Shown here: in pieces, positions 12,445 through 22,426 of the stretch
Layout: the number at the start of each line of letters is the position of its first letter
How positions within the stretch are numbered: position 1 is the first letter of the stretch
Assembly: GCF_019175385.1 (NCBI RefSeq)
Contig: NC_083346.1
Coordinates: 1,240,001 to 1,304,000 of the forward strand
Origin: Lycium barbarum
Lineage: Eukaryota; Streptophyta; Magnoliopsida; Solanales; Solanaceae
Direction of reading: 5' to 3'
Length of the DNA stretch: 64,000 nucleotides
The notes under the pieces: model-generated
The model's input: the letters and a program-made list of their open reading frames with translations, nothing else
What the model was told of the DNA's origin: nothing
The model's database searches: none
Position numbers and translations under genes: made by a program

Positions 12445-12705
12445 AGCTTGTTGGTCATTTGCACTTTTCTCCTATTTTGTGTTGGTCTTTAATTTTGCCC
12501 GCAAGCAAATGATTTTTTGCAGGACATAACTTTATATTGTTGCATCATAATATTTCATAAGTTATGTCCGCGTTCTTAAAGTAATTATATTTCACTATAC
12601 ATAAGTTCAATTGCTAAAAGCAAAAGTTAAAGACCAGCCAATTTGAAGGGTAAAAATTAAAGACCAACCCATTTGAAGGCAAATCGAGCAATTTCTTCAA
12701 ACTTG
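12445..12705. mobile_element. MITE in the upstream region of the first acyltransferase gene
   Basis: The ends TTGGTCTTTAATTTTGCCC and (complement) TTGGTCTTTAATTTTTACCC form an inverted repeat. The same family sits at the equivalent place upstream of the second intact gene (about 34965-35195) and independently upstream of the mitochondrial ACP gene (61014-61305). It predates the duplication of the two plus-strand acyltransferase genes. Confidence 0.6.
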
Positions 12706-12937
12706 TTCATATTGAATTGTCAGTACCAAAAAATAGACCTCTTTATATGTGAAATACACCTCTGTCCTAATAAATAAATGTATCTCTGATGGAAGACTAA
12801 TTTAATCATATGAACTCTCACCAACCCCACTTCGAGATTCCCCTATGCCCATCATCATCATTCCCCTATCAGAAAAATAATAGAAGTGTCTCTTAGTTCC
12901 AAAATCATCTTCCAAGAAGAAGAAACAGAACAGAGAA

Positions 12938-13996
12938 ATGGAAGGGGAGATTCACAGTTTCATAGTGGTATGGGCTATTATCTTAACAAGTTTATGTTAT
13001 TCTCACACAATTGTTAAATTCTTTCCCAAAGGCAAATCAAGATTTGTGGCTATAATTCCAATAGTTTGTTTATTTTTCATTCTTCCTCTTTATCTCACCT
13101 CCATTAATCTTGGTGGCACTACTTCTTTCTTCATAGCATGGTTAGCCAATTTCAAGCTCCTTCTTTTTGCTTTTGGTAAAGGTCCTTTGTCATCAACCCC
13201 ACCTCTACCACTTTCAACGTTCATACCCTTGGCTTGTTTGCCTATAAAATTTCAAAAATATTCAACTAGAGATGTTGCAACCACAAAAAAGACCACAAAT
13301 TCAACTTCCAATCTTGTCACCAAGATTGCACTCCTAGCCATATTGATAAGGGTGTATAATTATAATAACCATTTGCATCCACAATTCATTCTCTTTTGTT
13401 ATTGCCTCCACATTTATTTGTTCTTAGAAATCACATTGACCATGGTTAGCAATATGGTTCGAGTTGCGAGTCGAGTTGAGCTCGAGCCACCTTTTGATGA
13501 GCCTTACAAGACTAGCTCACTTCAAGATTTTTGGGGTAAAAGGTGGAATGTCATGGTAACTAATATACTGCGTCCCACCGTTTATGATCCTGTTCGGTCA
13601 ATGATGACGAACAGGATCTCGAGGAAGTGGGCCTCACTTCTTGGCATACTCGCGACGTTTTTCGTCTCGGGGATAATGCATGAACTAATTTTTTACTACA
13701 TTGCAAGAGTGAAGCCTAGTTGGGAAGTAACTTGCTTCTTTATAATCCATGGGGTGGCTTTGAGTCTTGAAATTATGATCAAAAAATTGTTGAATGGCAA
13801 ATTTTTGGTCCCTAAGTTCATTTCGGGGCCATTAGCATTAGGATTTATAATTTTGACCAGTTTTTGGTTATTTTTTCCATCATTGTTGAGGGGTCAGCCA
13901 GATGTTAAAGGATGTACTGAATGTCTTGCTTTTACAGAATTTGTTAGGTATGGTAAACTGGTTAGTCCTGCCAATATCACTTGTCCTTTCCTGTAA
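12938..13996 (+). CDS. MBOAT wax synthase / acyl-CoA:sterol acyltransferase-like protein, copy 1
   Basis: A single-exon gene of 352 residues, the usual length for plant wax synthase-type MBOAT enzymes, which move a fatty acyl group from acyl-CoA to a long-chain alcohol or a sterol at the ER membrane. Hydrophobic segments lie at about residues 8-26, 36-55, 62-80, 127-141, 149-172, 231-256, 262-280 and 296-314. The wax-synthase domain core is visible: FDEPY at 186-190, DFWGKRWN at 197-204, RPTVYDPVR at 212-220 and the expected catalytic His at 248 in GIMHELIFYY. The first ATG follows an A/G-rich leader and aligns with the starts of the other two copies. Relative to copy 2, Leu-Gly replaces Pro-Ala near residues 235-236. 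Its 3' flank carries an inserted chromovirus 140 bases past the stop, which may affect polyadenylation. Substrate (fatty alcohol or sterol) cannot be told from sequence alone. Confidence 0.92.
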   Translation: MEGEIHSFIVVWAIILTSLCYSHTIVKFFPKGKSRFVAIIPIVCLFFILPLYLTSINLGGTTSFFIAWLANFKLLLFAFGKGPLSSTPPLPLSTFIPLACLPIKFQKYSTRDVATTKKTTNSTSNLVTKIALLAILIRVYNYNNHLHPQFILFCYCLHIYLFLEITLTMVSNMVRVASRVELEPPFDEPYKTSSLQDFWGKRWNVMVTNILRPTVYDPVRSMMTNRISRKWASLLGILATFFVSGIMHELIFYYIARVKPSWEVTCFFIIHGVALSLEIMIKKLLNGKFLVPKFISGPLALGFIILTSFWLFFPSLLRGQPDVKGCTECLAFTEFVRYGKLVSPANITCPFL

Positions 13997-14136
13997 GAGT
14001 AGGTAATTATTCACACTAAAATAGAACAGTCTCAAATTGCGTAACTTTTAATTTCAAATATTTTGTTTTTTCCTTTTTTCTTTTGTTTTTTTTGTTTTTT
14101 GTTTTTTGTTTTTGTTTTGATATTCAGAGTCCATAG

Positions 14137-14632
14137 TGTGAGGACCCACCATGTCATCATGCCACATAGGTGACACTTGGCACATATATTTGCCATGTGG
14201 AATGATTACATAAGAGGAAGAGTACATATTATAGGAAGATTCTAGAGATATGGGGAGGTTTCCCTTGGAAGACCCTAGAAAGCCTTAGAATATTCTAGAC
14301 ATGTAGAGATTTCTAGAATAGGGGCTTATTAGTAAATATGTAGGGACTTGTATAATAATTATTATTTACATATTAATCCCTAGGTGAGTAGTATAAATAG
14401 GAGGGTAATTCATTTGTAAAAACCATCAAGAAAAACAATTCAAGTTCTCTCTAATAAAAAGCTTCCTTCTAGCAAATTTCTCTTGTCTTTCTCAATTACT
14501 ATTCCCTTAGCGATCTTGAGTGTAGTAAACTAGGCTGACTTGGCATAACAATATCGTGAGCAAGTTGTGCAAGAACGTGAGTTAGTTGTCAAGTGTCGCA
14601 CGTGCGCTTAGTTGAAGACTAAGGACGTGACA
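14137..14632 (+). repeat. 5' LTR of the chromovirus (496 bp)
   Basis: TGTGAGGACCC...GGACGTGACA. It contains a TATA-like AGTATAAATAGGAGG at about 14390 and an AATAAAA signal near 14453, consistent with an LTR promoter and polyadenylation region. It is nearly identical to the 3' LTR except for a short indel of about 21 bases near 14281 and scattered substitutions. Confidence 0.93.
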
Positions 14633-14635
14633 ACG

Positions 14636-14647
14636 TGGTATCAGAGC
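14636..14647 (+). other. Primer-binding site for initiator tRNA-Met
   Basis: TGGTATCAGAGC three bases after the LTR end is the standard plant PBS complementary to the 3' end of initiator methionine tRNA. Confidence 0.92.
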
Positions 14648-14666
14648 GAAGGTTACGACTGAGGGA

Positions 14667-15900
14667 ATGGCAAACGACGGAGAAATCAACGCTGCTAAAA
14701 CCCAAGCCAACGTCATCCAGGATGCTGCTGGCAAGAAGGGCCATAACAAAAAGAGGAATGACACCAACAAGAGCCAGGAGGTGCTACCAGAGGCTGCGCC
14801 AAATGAAGGGCTTACATCCCAAGAACCATCTACCACTGAGGCGAGCGAGGATGACGTGGAGGTCCTGTCCGAGGACATCTCGCTCGGTAAAGAGTGGGTT
14901 ATGAAGGTTAATGTGGGGATGGATGCCATCGACATATTTGGCCATCGTTTAGGCAAGGTGGAGGGCACTCTTAGCGTTCTTGAGGGGCATACTCTTGAAG
15001 AGATTGAAAGCATCCGAAATGACTTGGAAGGGTACATGCAGGCTGAGATTGAGGTAAAGCAAACCATCACTGCCTTAGAGTGCAGACTCATGGAGGCATT
15101 GAGTACTATAGATGCCATGAAGGCAAAGATAGTGGCACTCGAAGAGCAGGTCAACGTTGGTGTGACCGAGGCAGCCAACAATGTTGTTGTGACGAGGGAG
15201 GCTAAGATCGAGGCTCCCAAACCACCAGTGTTCAAAAGGGTTCGTGATGCACAAGAGGTGGAGAACTTTCTTTGGCACTTGGAAAATTATTTCAGGCATG
15301 GAAAAGTGAGGGACGATGAGGCCAAGATCAACACCGCTGTGTTGTACCTAACAGAGATTGTCATGTTATGGTGGAGAAGAAAGGTCGCCGATGCTGACAA
15401 GAGGTCTATGCACAATCAACACGTGGGATCAGTTCAAGCATGAGTTCAAGCGACAGTTCTTCCCAAATAATGTCTTGTATGAGGCAAGGCGCAAACTTAG
15501 AGAGTTGAAGCAGACAGGGAACATTCGCGACTATGTCAAGGAGTTCACCACCCTTATGCTTCAAATTCCCAACCTCACTAGTGATGACTTGTTATTTCAC
15601 TTCATGGACGGGTTACAGAACTGGGCTAAGAAAGAGTTGCAACGCCGACAAGTCAGTGATATAGACCAAGCCATAGTGGAGGCCGAGTCTTTGATAGACT
15701 TCAAGCATGACAAGCACGACAAAGGCCAAGGCAATGAGTCAAGGGGTAGCGATACCAAAGGTGGGGGAGACCGTGGCGAGAGCAAGAAGTCGCATCAACA
15801 GTACTCTAAGACTCAAAATGAGAACAGGTTCGACGGCAAGAAGTCAAGTGGTCGTCAGGGCTATGTCGAAAAGAAGGCGCAGAACGAGAAGAAGGGATGA
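14667..15900 (+). pseudogene. Broken gag of the chromovirus
   Basis: The first frame (14667-15443) has a Lys/Glu-rich start, a central heptad-like stretch (about 14990-15160) and then the gag core, where it reads VMLWWRRKV. The core continues in another frame from about 15400 (INTWDQFKHEFKRQFFP, then LRELKQTGNIRDYVKEF) to 15900, so there is a one-base indel near 15370-15410. The second frame ends at a TGA (15898-15900) that sits where the first zinc-knuckle Cys belongs; YLCGGPH and a further Cys follow. It is therefore not translatable as one gag. Confidence 0.85.
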
Positions 15901-16083
15901 TACTTATGCGGAGGGCCGCACAGCTTCAAAAATTGCCCTGACCTGAAGAGCATTAGCGCTATGGTACGTGCAAGTCACGAGCATTCTCAAACACAGAGTA
16001 CGAGAATCGCACAGTTGGGGACGATTAGACTATGTGGCGTTGTCGCGAAGAAAGATAGTCAAACCAATGATAATAAAAACTAG

Positions 16084-16372
16084 TACGTGGATCTCACCAT
16101 CAATAACAAGCCCGCTCGGGCATTGGTGGACACTGGAGCAACTCACAATTTTGTGACTGAGGCTGCAGCGAAGAGACTAGAGTTGAAGCTCGCTCCAATT
16201 AACGCCCTCGTTAAGACTGTGAATGTTAAGCCAGAAAATGCTCGTGTTGTAGCTAATGGCGTTGGTGTCAAATTGGCGATTGGAAAGGTACGACAAATTT
16301 TACCGCCACTACTATGGATATTTTTGACATTGTTTTGGGGCAAGAATTCTTTACACATTGCCACGCGATGAT
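16084..16372 (+). pseudogene. Aspartic protease region of the chromovirus
   Basis: The frame contains ALVDTGATHNFV with the DTG catalytic motif of retroelement aspartic proteases. Near 16280-16310 it drifts out of frame with the following segment (FDIVLGQEFF, the C-terminal protease/linker region), so there is a further indel. After this the remaining pol is cut off just before the reverse transcriptase. Confidence 0.75.
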
Positions 16373-16807
16373 CGATCCCTACCTCCAACGTCTCTTGGTC
16401 ATGGAGCGAGAAGGCGCTTGCATGGTGCCTACAGTGACTATGTCGCATGGACAGGGCTATGCACAAATTTCAGCTATGCAGCTTGTCAAGGGGCTCAAGA
16501 AAGAAGAACCAACATTTATGGCAACCATTACAAGTTTGAAGGAAGATAATGGTATCCAAGAGACACCGCCACCTTGGATAGATAATTTGCTCGAAGAAAA
16601 TAAAGATGGTATTTCCGAAGAGCTACCTAAGAGCTTGCATAAGAGCTTACCTCTTAGGCGTGAGCTGGATCACAAGATTGAGTTGGAGCATGAACCGGGA
16701 AAGGGTCAAGTCATGCATCGATTACTATCACCGCCTCACACGATAGGGAGATTGAAGCTATCATTAACTACTAGGCCAGACGGAAACAAGGGCAAAAAGG
16801 CACTGCC

Positions 16808-16912
16808 ATGTTCCTCATACATTGGAAGGGGAAATCACCGGAGGAGGCCGCATGGGGGCGGTATGAAGACTTGTGGCAATTTAAAGACAAGATTCAAGAG
16901 TTTACACAACAG
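16808..16912 (+). pseudogene. Chromodomain relic at the end of the chromovirus pol
   Basis: Reading from 16808 gives FLIHWKGKSPEEAAW followed by YEDLWQFKDKIQEF, the familiar C-terminal chromodomain pattern of plant chromoviruses (hydrophobic-x-W-K-G, then E-E-x-x-W, then a D-L block). It places the element in the chromovirus lineage despite the loss of RT and integrase. Confidence 0.75.
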
Positions 16913-16951
16913 CAGTGCGCCGCGGTCGTCGCACCATCAGGTGGGGGAGAG

Positions 16952-17468
16952 TGTGAGGACCCACCATGTCATCATGCCACATAGGTGCCACTTGGCACAT
17001 ATATTTGCCATGTGGAATGATTACATAAGAGGAAGAGTAGATATTATAGGAAGATTCTAGAGATATGGGGAGGTTTCCCTGGGAAGACCCTAGAATTTCA
17101 TGGATTTGCATAGAAAGTCCTTGGAATACTCTAGTTGTGTAGAGATTTCTAGAATAGGGGCTTATTAGTAAATATGTAGGGACTTGTATAATAATTATTA
17201 TTTACATATTAAGCCCTAGGTGAGTAGTATAAATAGGAGGGTAATTCATTTGTAAAAACCATCAAGAAAAACAATTCAAGTTCTCTCTAATAAAAAGCTT
17301 CCTTCTAGCAAATTTCTCTTGCCTTTCTCAATTACTATTCCCTTAGCGATCTTGAGTGTAGTAAACTAGGCTGACTTGGCATAACAAAAGCGTGAGCAAG
17401 TTGTGCAAGAACGTGAGTGAGTTGTCAAGTGCCGCACGTGCGCTTAGTTGAAGACTAAGGGCGTGACA
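16952..17468 (+). repeat. 3' LTR of the chromovirus (517 bp)
   Basis: It starts TGTGAGGACCC right after a purine-rich tract (GGTGGGGGAGAG, 16940-16951) and ends GGGCGTGACA at 17468. Compared with the 5' LTR it carries an extra stretch of about 21 bases (ATTTCATGGATTTGC...) near 17095 and a handful of substitutions. Confidence 0.93.
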
Positions 17469-17730
17469 ATAGGCTCAATTAATCTAAATTCATCGTGTAT
17501 GACACAATTAAAAGAAACATACTCTCTACCAAGAGTTTTTTCATTCTTAGGACTTGAACCCAAAACTCATAGTCAAAAGTAAAGTAAATCATCCCACCAT
17601 ATTTGTGCCGGATGCTAATGTCAAATGAGAGTAGGATATAAAAAGGATCTAATATGTGCAAAGAAGTTTTTCATTATTAGATTATTATAAGGTCCCGTTT
17701 GTATAGTATTACTTTTTTTTATTGTCGGAG

Positions 17731-18222
17731 GTGTGAGAGGTTGGCCATGGATGGTTTCAGACGAGGTAGGGGTAGGCCGAAGAAGTATTGGGGAGAGGTA
17801 ATTAGACACGACATGACGCAATTACAGCTTACCGAGGACATGACCTTAGATAGGAGGGTTTGGAGGACCCAAATTAGGGTAGAAGGCTAGTAGATAGTCT
17901 CGTTATCCGTTCTTATTAGTAGTCGCAGTATCGCAATATAATTTCATGTGCTCTGATTTATGCTATTATCTGTTATTTCGTGTGCTTTCATTATCCTGTG
18001 GTATCTGTGTCGACTGCATTATTTTATTTTATATTATTGCTTTGCCATGTCGCTTTGAATTTCTTAGCCTTATCTGACTTTTTTTATGCTTTTATGCTTT
18101 TCTTGAGCCGAGGGTCTTTCGGAAGCAGCCGTCCTACCTTGGTAGGAGTAAGGTCTGCGTACACTCTACCCTCCCCAGACCCCACGATGTGGGATTTCAC
18201 TGGGTTGTTGTTGTTGTTGTTG
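17731..18222 (+). mobile_element. 5'-truncated RTE-type LINE with TTG tail
   Basis: The 11-base direct repeat TATTGTCGGAG flanks it at 17720-17730 and 18223-18233. The 5' part encodes the end of the LINE ORF (GRGRPKKYWGEVIRHDM, then RRVWRTQIRVEG and a stop at 17888-17890). The 3' UTR has the widespread plant RTE phrase GGTAGGAGTAAGGTCTGCGT and CCCCAGACCCCACGATGTGG and ends in a TTG repeat. Only the last few hundred bases were copied, typical of truncated target-primed insertions. Confidence 0.92.
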
Positions 18223-18233
18223 TATTGTCGGAG

Positions 18234-18837
18234 ATATAATTTTCTTGGATTATGAAAACAATATCTTAAAATCACTAAGCTTTAATCAAGTGAATAAAGT
18301 TTATAAGAAAACACAATCCTTTTTAGGTAAGTCTCATAAATATTTCTTTGAATTAATGATATTGGATTTCACGGATCTCTTTTAGTTAAAATGAGCTTAG
18401 GTGTAAATTTCATTAGCCTATTAGAGATAAAGAAAATGTGATAAAAAAGTAAACACAATAATTATAACGACTTATAAAAATTAATGCATCTTATATATAT
18501 AATTATAAAATTACGTATATGATTTATCGGTTCGGTTCGATTTTATCTTCGGTTATTTTTAATAAAATCAAAACCAAATCAAATATTATCGGTTCTTAAA
18601 AATCTAAACCAAACCAAACCAAACCCAAACAAGTATCGATTTATTTGGTCGGTTTGATTCAATTTACGTTTTGGATCAGTTTCTAACCAAACCATGAACA
18701 CCAGTTATCTAAGCAAATATGTCAATTTGAATGTTGAAGCAATAGAATTTGATGTGATATTATAATTAAGATATGACTAGTTTCTAATATTACATCCTCA
18801 TAAAAAATTTACTTCAATGAACATTTATTAAAAAGAT
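18234..18837. other. Intergenic A/T-rich DNA with a degraded MITE relic
   Basis: I see no gene. 18515-18710 carries TCGGTTCGGTTCGATTTT and AAACCAAACCAAACC phrases and ends near ACCATGAACACC, resembling a decayed relative of the 9237-10227 MITE family. The remainder is featureless. Confidence 0.5.
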
Positions 18838-19135
18838 ATGAAATTTTTCTTACACCTTCCGTCTCCTCCCCCCCCCCCCCCCCCCCCTCCCTCTTTTCCC
18901 TATCCCATCCTCAAATTTCTATTTCATATTTTCTTACTTTTATAAAAGAAATTATAAAAAATAGGATTTTTTCTTACCCCCTTCTCAAATTTCTATTTCA
19001 CATTTTTTTACTTTTATAAAAATAGGAATTTTTACTACCCATCCCCACGTCTTGTCCTAACCCCATCATCAAATTTCATTTTCATATTGTTTTTTTACTT
19101 CTATAAAAATTTATAAAAAAATATGAAATTTGAAA
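18838..19135. repeat. Imperfect tandem repeat, about 75-90 bp, three units, with a poly-C run
   Basis: TCAAATTTCTATTTCATATT followed by TTTACTTTTATAAAA recurs near 18913, 18984 and 19070. The first unit is preceded by a run of about 20 C at 18867-18887, likely to be length-variable. Confidence 0.7.
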
Positions 19136-19184
19136 TTAAATATGAGAAAAAACAAAATAACATCATAGAATGCAAGTTTGAAAT

Positions 19185-19345
19185 TTGTAAAAGTAATGGT
19201 GCAAGTTGGGTTCATTTAGTCCATCTCAACCTGCCCATCTTAGTCCAAACAAGCTTTGAGCAAGATTGAGCATTGACCCATCTATTGGTTCAACCCATCT
19301 TGACCCGCCCAACTTTAGCCCAAGCGGCTCGTATGCCACCCCTAA
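19185..19345. mobile_element. MITE relic (GTGGCA...CACCCCTA family)
   Basis: The right end GTATGCCACCCCTAATTAG and internal phrases GACCCGCCCAACTTTAGCCC match the family seen complete at 55049-55447 and short at 32686-32811. The left end is not clear. Confidence 0.45.
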
Positions 19346-20759
19346 TTAGCACTAATATTAAAGGGAAAGTCACACAAAACAATTTTTTCAAATGGTAATT
19401 AAAGAGATTGCAACTATTTTCAAAAAAATTACATAAATATAACTTATTCAAAATTTTAACTTCTTAATTACAAAAATACAACTTTTTACATTCCTAAAAT
19501 GTTTTATAATACTTAATTTTAGGAGTTACTATCATTAATGCATATCCACTTTTTACTTTCTCTTTCTTTCAAAATCATTAGAATGTAATTTCCAAATAAA
19601 ACATAACAAAATCAACTTCAAATCCCATATTCCATCTACCGTTTTCAAAAGACTTTTTTTCTATCATTTCTTCCTTTTTATTCTTTTTTTTTTAATTTCA
19701 CTTGATGATGATTCAATTATTTTTTTTGTGACTAAAAGAAATTATTTGAATATATTAAAATTAAGAAAAGTATATGAAAAGATATGGTATAAGAAATGTA
19801 CATGAAAATATACCTTAAAAAGTATATGGTATATTCAAATTGGTATATTATAGCACAAATTAGTTTATTTAAGTTTTTAGATTATATATAGTATATAATA
19901 TAATATAATAATATTATTTGTGTATATAGTATATAATATTACGATATACCTCATATATGAATATATTACTATATGTGCCAAACCAATTGTACTCTACAAT
20001 AACATATACACTATACAATATGCAATATATAGAAAGAATAATATAATTATTTATGGATTACCACTAAAATAGGATCTTAATTAATAATTGACACCCCATC
20101 CCATAAACTTGGCTTCCTTTCTGCCATCAATAATCATATATTAATTATTCAAAAACTTTCTCTCTATTCCATGAAATAGGAAAATTAGCTCAATTAAATT
20201 TATATTTGTATATATATTTAATATAATAAATAATACACACATACATACACACACATATATAAAATACTTTTTGTTTACTATACATAAGAAATTATTTTAG
20301 ATACTAGTTAATATACATAAAAAATAATATTATATATAGTACTATATAATAGTGAAATATACGTAATATATAAGTACAGGGATATATATATGCTTGTTCA
20401 AGGAATTGTATAATATATATCATATAAACAGTAGTATACTGTTTTATGAATTAAAATGCTAGATAAGTATATTAGGATGTTTAAAAAAAATAATTAATGT
20501 GTTATGATATGTATGTAATTTGGTTATCACTAATATAGGAAAGTTCTTATTATTAGCCTTTTATTCATAGCAACATTATTTTATTTATGGTACAAAATTA
20601 TACATATACCCTAAATATAGAGTATATATTGTAGATTATGTAATTTAGTTAATAGTTGTAGATTACAAAATATTTTACTTATTTACTTGTATTTATGTAA
20701 CTTCCCCAACATTAAAAGGGTTTTAACATTAAAGAACTAAAACAAATTGTAAAGAGATT
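19346..20759. other. Very A/T-rich intergenic stretch
   Basis: No gene or intact element is visible. There are many TATATA/ATATAA runs (about 19880-20470) and poly-T tracts. The open frames are short and of low complexity. Confidence 0.6.
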
Positions 20760-21251
20760 TGAACTGGGGGTTCTCAACATCCGGTTCTTTGATTTCAACC
20801 GTGGAGATCGGATTTTGTGGTCCGTAGCTTCAGTTTTCGAGTACGAACAGTAGCTCATTTTTTGGGGGGGATTTCTCTCCTTTCTTCACTAGTTCTGGAG
20901 CTATCTTTTATGTGTTGTTGCTCCGTGCTTGGCTTTATTGTTGTGGCCATTTGGAGAACATTGTTGTAACTCTTGTTGATTATAGTGGAGCTTTTTGTGG
21001 GCCGGAAGTCCCGTGGATGTTTCCTCGTCACCTTGAAGGGGTTTTACCACGTAAATTTAGCGTCTCTTGCATTCTATTTATTTTTGCTTGTTTTGCTATT
21101 TTATTATTCGTATAACTGTTGTCCGGATTTCCATTTGTGCTAATGTTTATTATCTTCTCTTAGTTCAAATAGTTTGAGAAGTTTTGACTTGAGTATTTCT
21201 TCCACTGTGACCTCGTCATGCAATTTGGTTATTGCTTGTTTCTTCCCAACA
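20760..21251 (+). mobile_element. Copia-type LTR remnant with PBS
   Basis: The stretch holds GTGGATGTTTCCTCGTCACC...GGGGTTTTACCACGTAAAT (21012-21058), a phrase typical of plant copia LTR U3/R regions, then a T-rich end and CCCAACA at 21251. It is followed at 21255 by TGGTATTAGAGCC, a PBS one base off the initiator tRNA-Met type. The left end is uncertain. The internal sequence beyond the PBS belongs to the TRIM family, so this end is chimeric. Confidence 0.55.
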
Positions 21252-21269
21252 AAGTGGTATTAGAGCCTT

Positions 21270-22426
21270 TGGACTTCGGTGATCGTAAATACTCTGATCT
21301 GAGGTGGTACATTGACAGCAGGGTCTGATACACACATTGACACGTTGAATCTCTGACTCGTAATGAGTCATGTGGAACTTAGTTCGAGGGGGAGATTGTT
21401 GGGTGTGCGAACAAAGTACCACATTGGTAGCTGGATAGAAAAAGGAGATACTTATAAGGTGTTGGATACTCTTAATGATGTGAGGCCTTTTGGGGAAAAC
21501 CGTGCAGGCTTGGCCCAAAGCAGACAATATCACATCATGTTAAGAGTATCTTTGGACCTTTTAGCCCAACAACTTGTATCAGAGCCAATGGTTTGGCGGG
21601 ACGGGTATGAAGATGGCGGAGTGTGGCATGGGGCCCGGCTTAGTGCCTCTGGCCATCTATGGGTCGGTTTACGATTTTTACCCATAGCTTTGAAGACGCA
21701 TTCATAGCCTTTGGGCTTCGGTGACCGTAAATACTCTGACAGTGTGGGTGGCACACAGACATGTTGAATCTCTCACCCGTGGTATGATAATGAGCCACGT
21801 GGAACTTAGTTCGAGGGAGAAATTGTTGGGTGTGCGAACAAAGTACCACATTGGTAGATAAAAAGAAAAATGAGCTACTTATAAGGAGTTGGATACTCTT
21901 AATGATGTGAGGCCTTTTGGGGAAAACCGTGCGGGCTTGGCCCAAAGCGGACAATATCACATCATGGTAAGAGTATCTTTGGGCCATTTTAGCCCAATAA
22001 TTGGTATCAAAGCCAATGATTTGGCGGGACGGGTATAAAGATGGCGGAGTGTGGCGTGGAGCCCGGCTTAGTGCCTTTGGCAGTCTATGGGCCGGTTTAC
22101 GACCTTTACCCATAGGTTTGAAGACGCATTCACAGCCTTTAGGCTTCGATGACCGTAAATACTCTGACAGTGTGGGTGACACACAGGCATGTTGAATCTC
22201 TGGCCCGTGGTATGATAATGAGCCACGTGAAACTTAGTTCGAGGGGTAGATTGTTGGGTGTGCGAACAAAGTACCACATTAGTAGATGGAAAGAAAAATG
22301 AGCTACTTATAAGGAGTTGAATACTCTTAATGATGTGAGGCCTTTTGGGAAAAACCGTGTGGGCTTGGCCCAAAGCGGACAATATCACATCATGGTAAGA
22401 GTATCTTTGGACCTTTTAGCCCAACA
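21270..22426 (+). mobile_element. TRIM retrotransposon array with three LTRs (428-bp period)
   Basis: Three near-identical LTRs (TGTTGGGTGTGCGAACAAAG...TTTTAGCCCAACA) lie at 21397-21571, 21824-21999 and 22252-22426, all in the same orientation. Two internal regions of about 250 bp separate them, each starting with a PBS (TTGTATCAGAGCC / TTGGTATCAAAGCC) and ending with a purine tract (TTCGAGGGGGAGAT-like). A partial internal region precedes the first LTR. Such arrays arise by recombination between TRIM copies. No protein is encoded; the open frames on either strand are repeats of the same non-coding sequence. Confidence 0.85.

Larger units (their letters stand above)
14137..17468 (+). mobile_element. 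Internally deleted chromovirus-type Ty3 LTR retrotransposon (3332 bp)
   Basis: Two LTRs in the same orientation flank a PBS, gag, protease, chromodomain tail and polypurine tract. Reverse transcriptase, RNase H and most of the integrase are missing: the frame goes from the entry to RT (LRRELDHKIELE) straight to an integrase tail and chromodomain. ATAG flanks both ends (14133-14136 and 17469-17472). The paralogous block downstream of copy 2 (about 36590-36625) holds the uninterrupted target, which confirms the insertion point. The element is non-autonomous and its frames are also broken. Confidence 0.92.

Noticed and set aside
14582..15299. Long minus-strand frames opposite the gag region
   Set aside because: They are antisense shadows of the plus-strand gag, which carries the recognisable motifs.
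21216..22388. Several open frames of 70-180 residues on both strands
   Set aside because: They recur with the 428-base TRIM period and lie in non-coding LTR and internal sequence.
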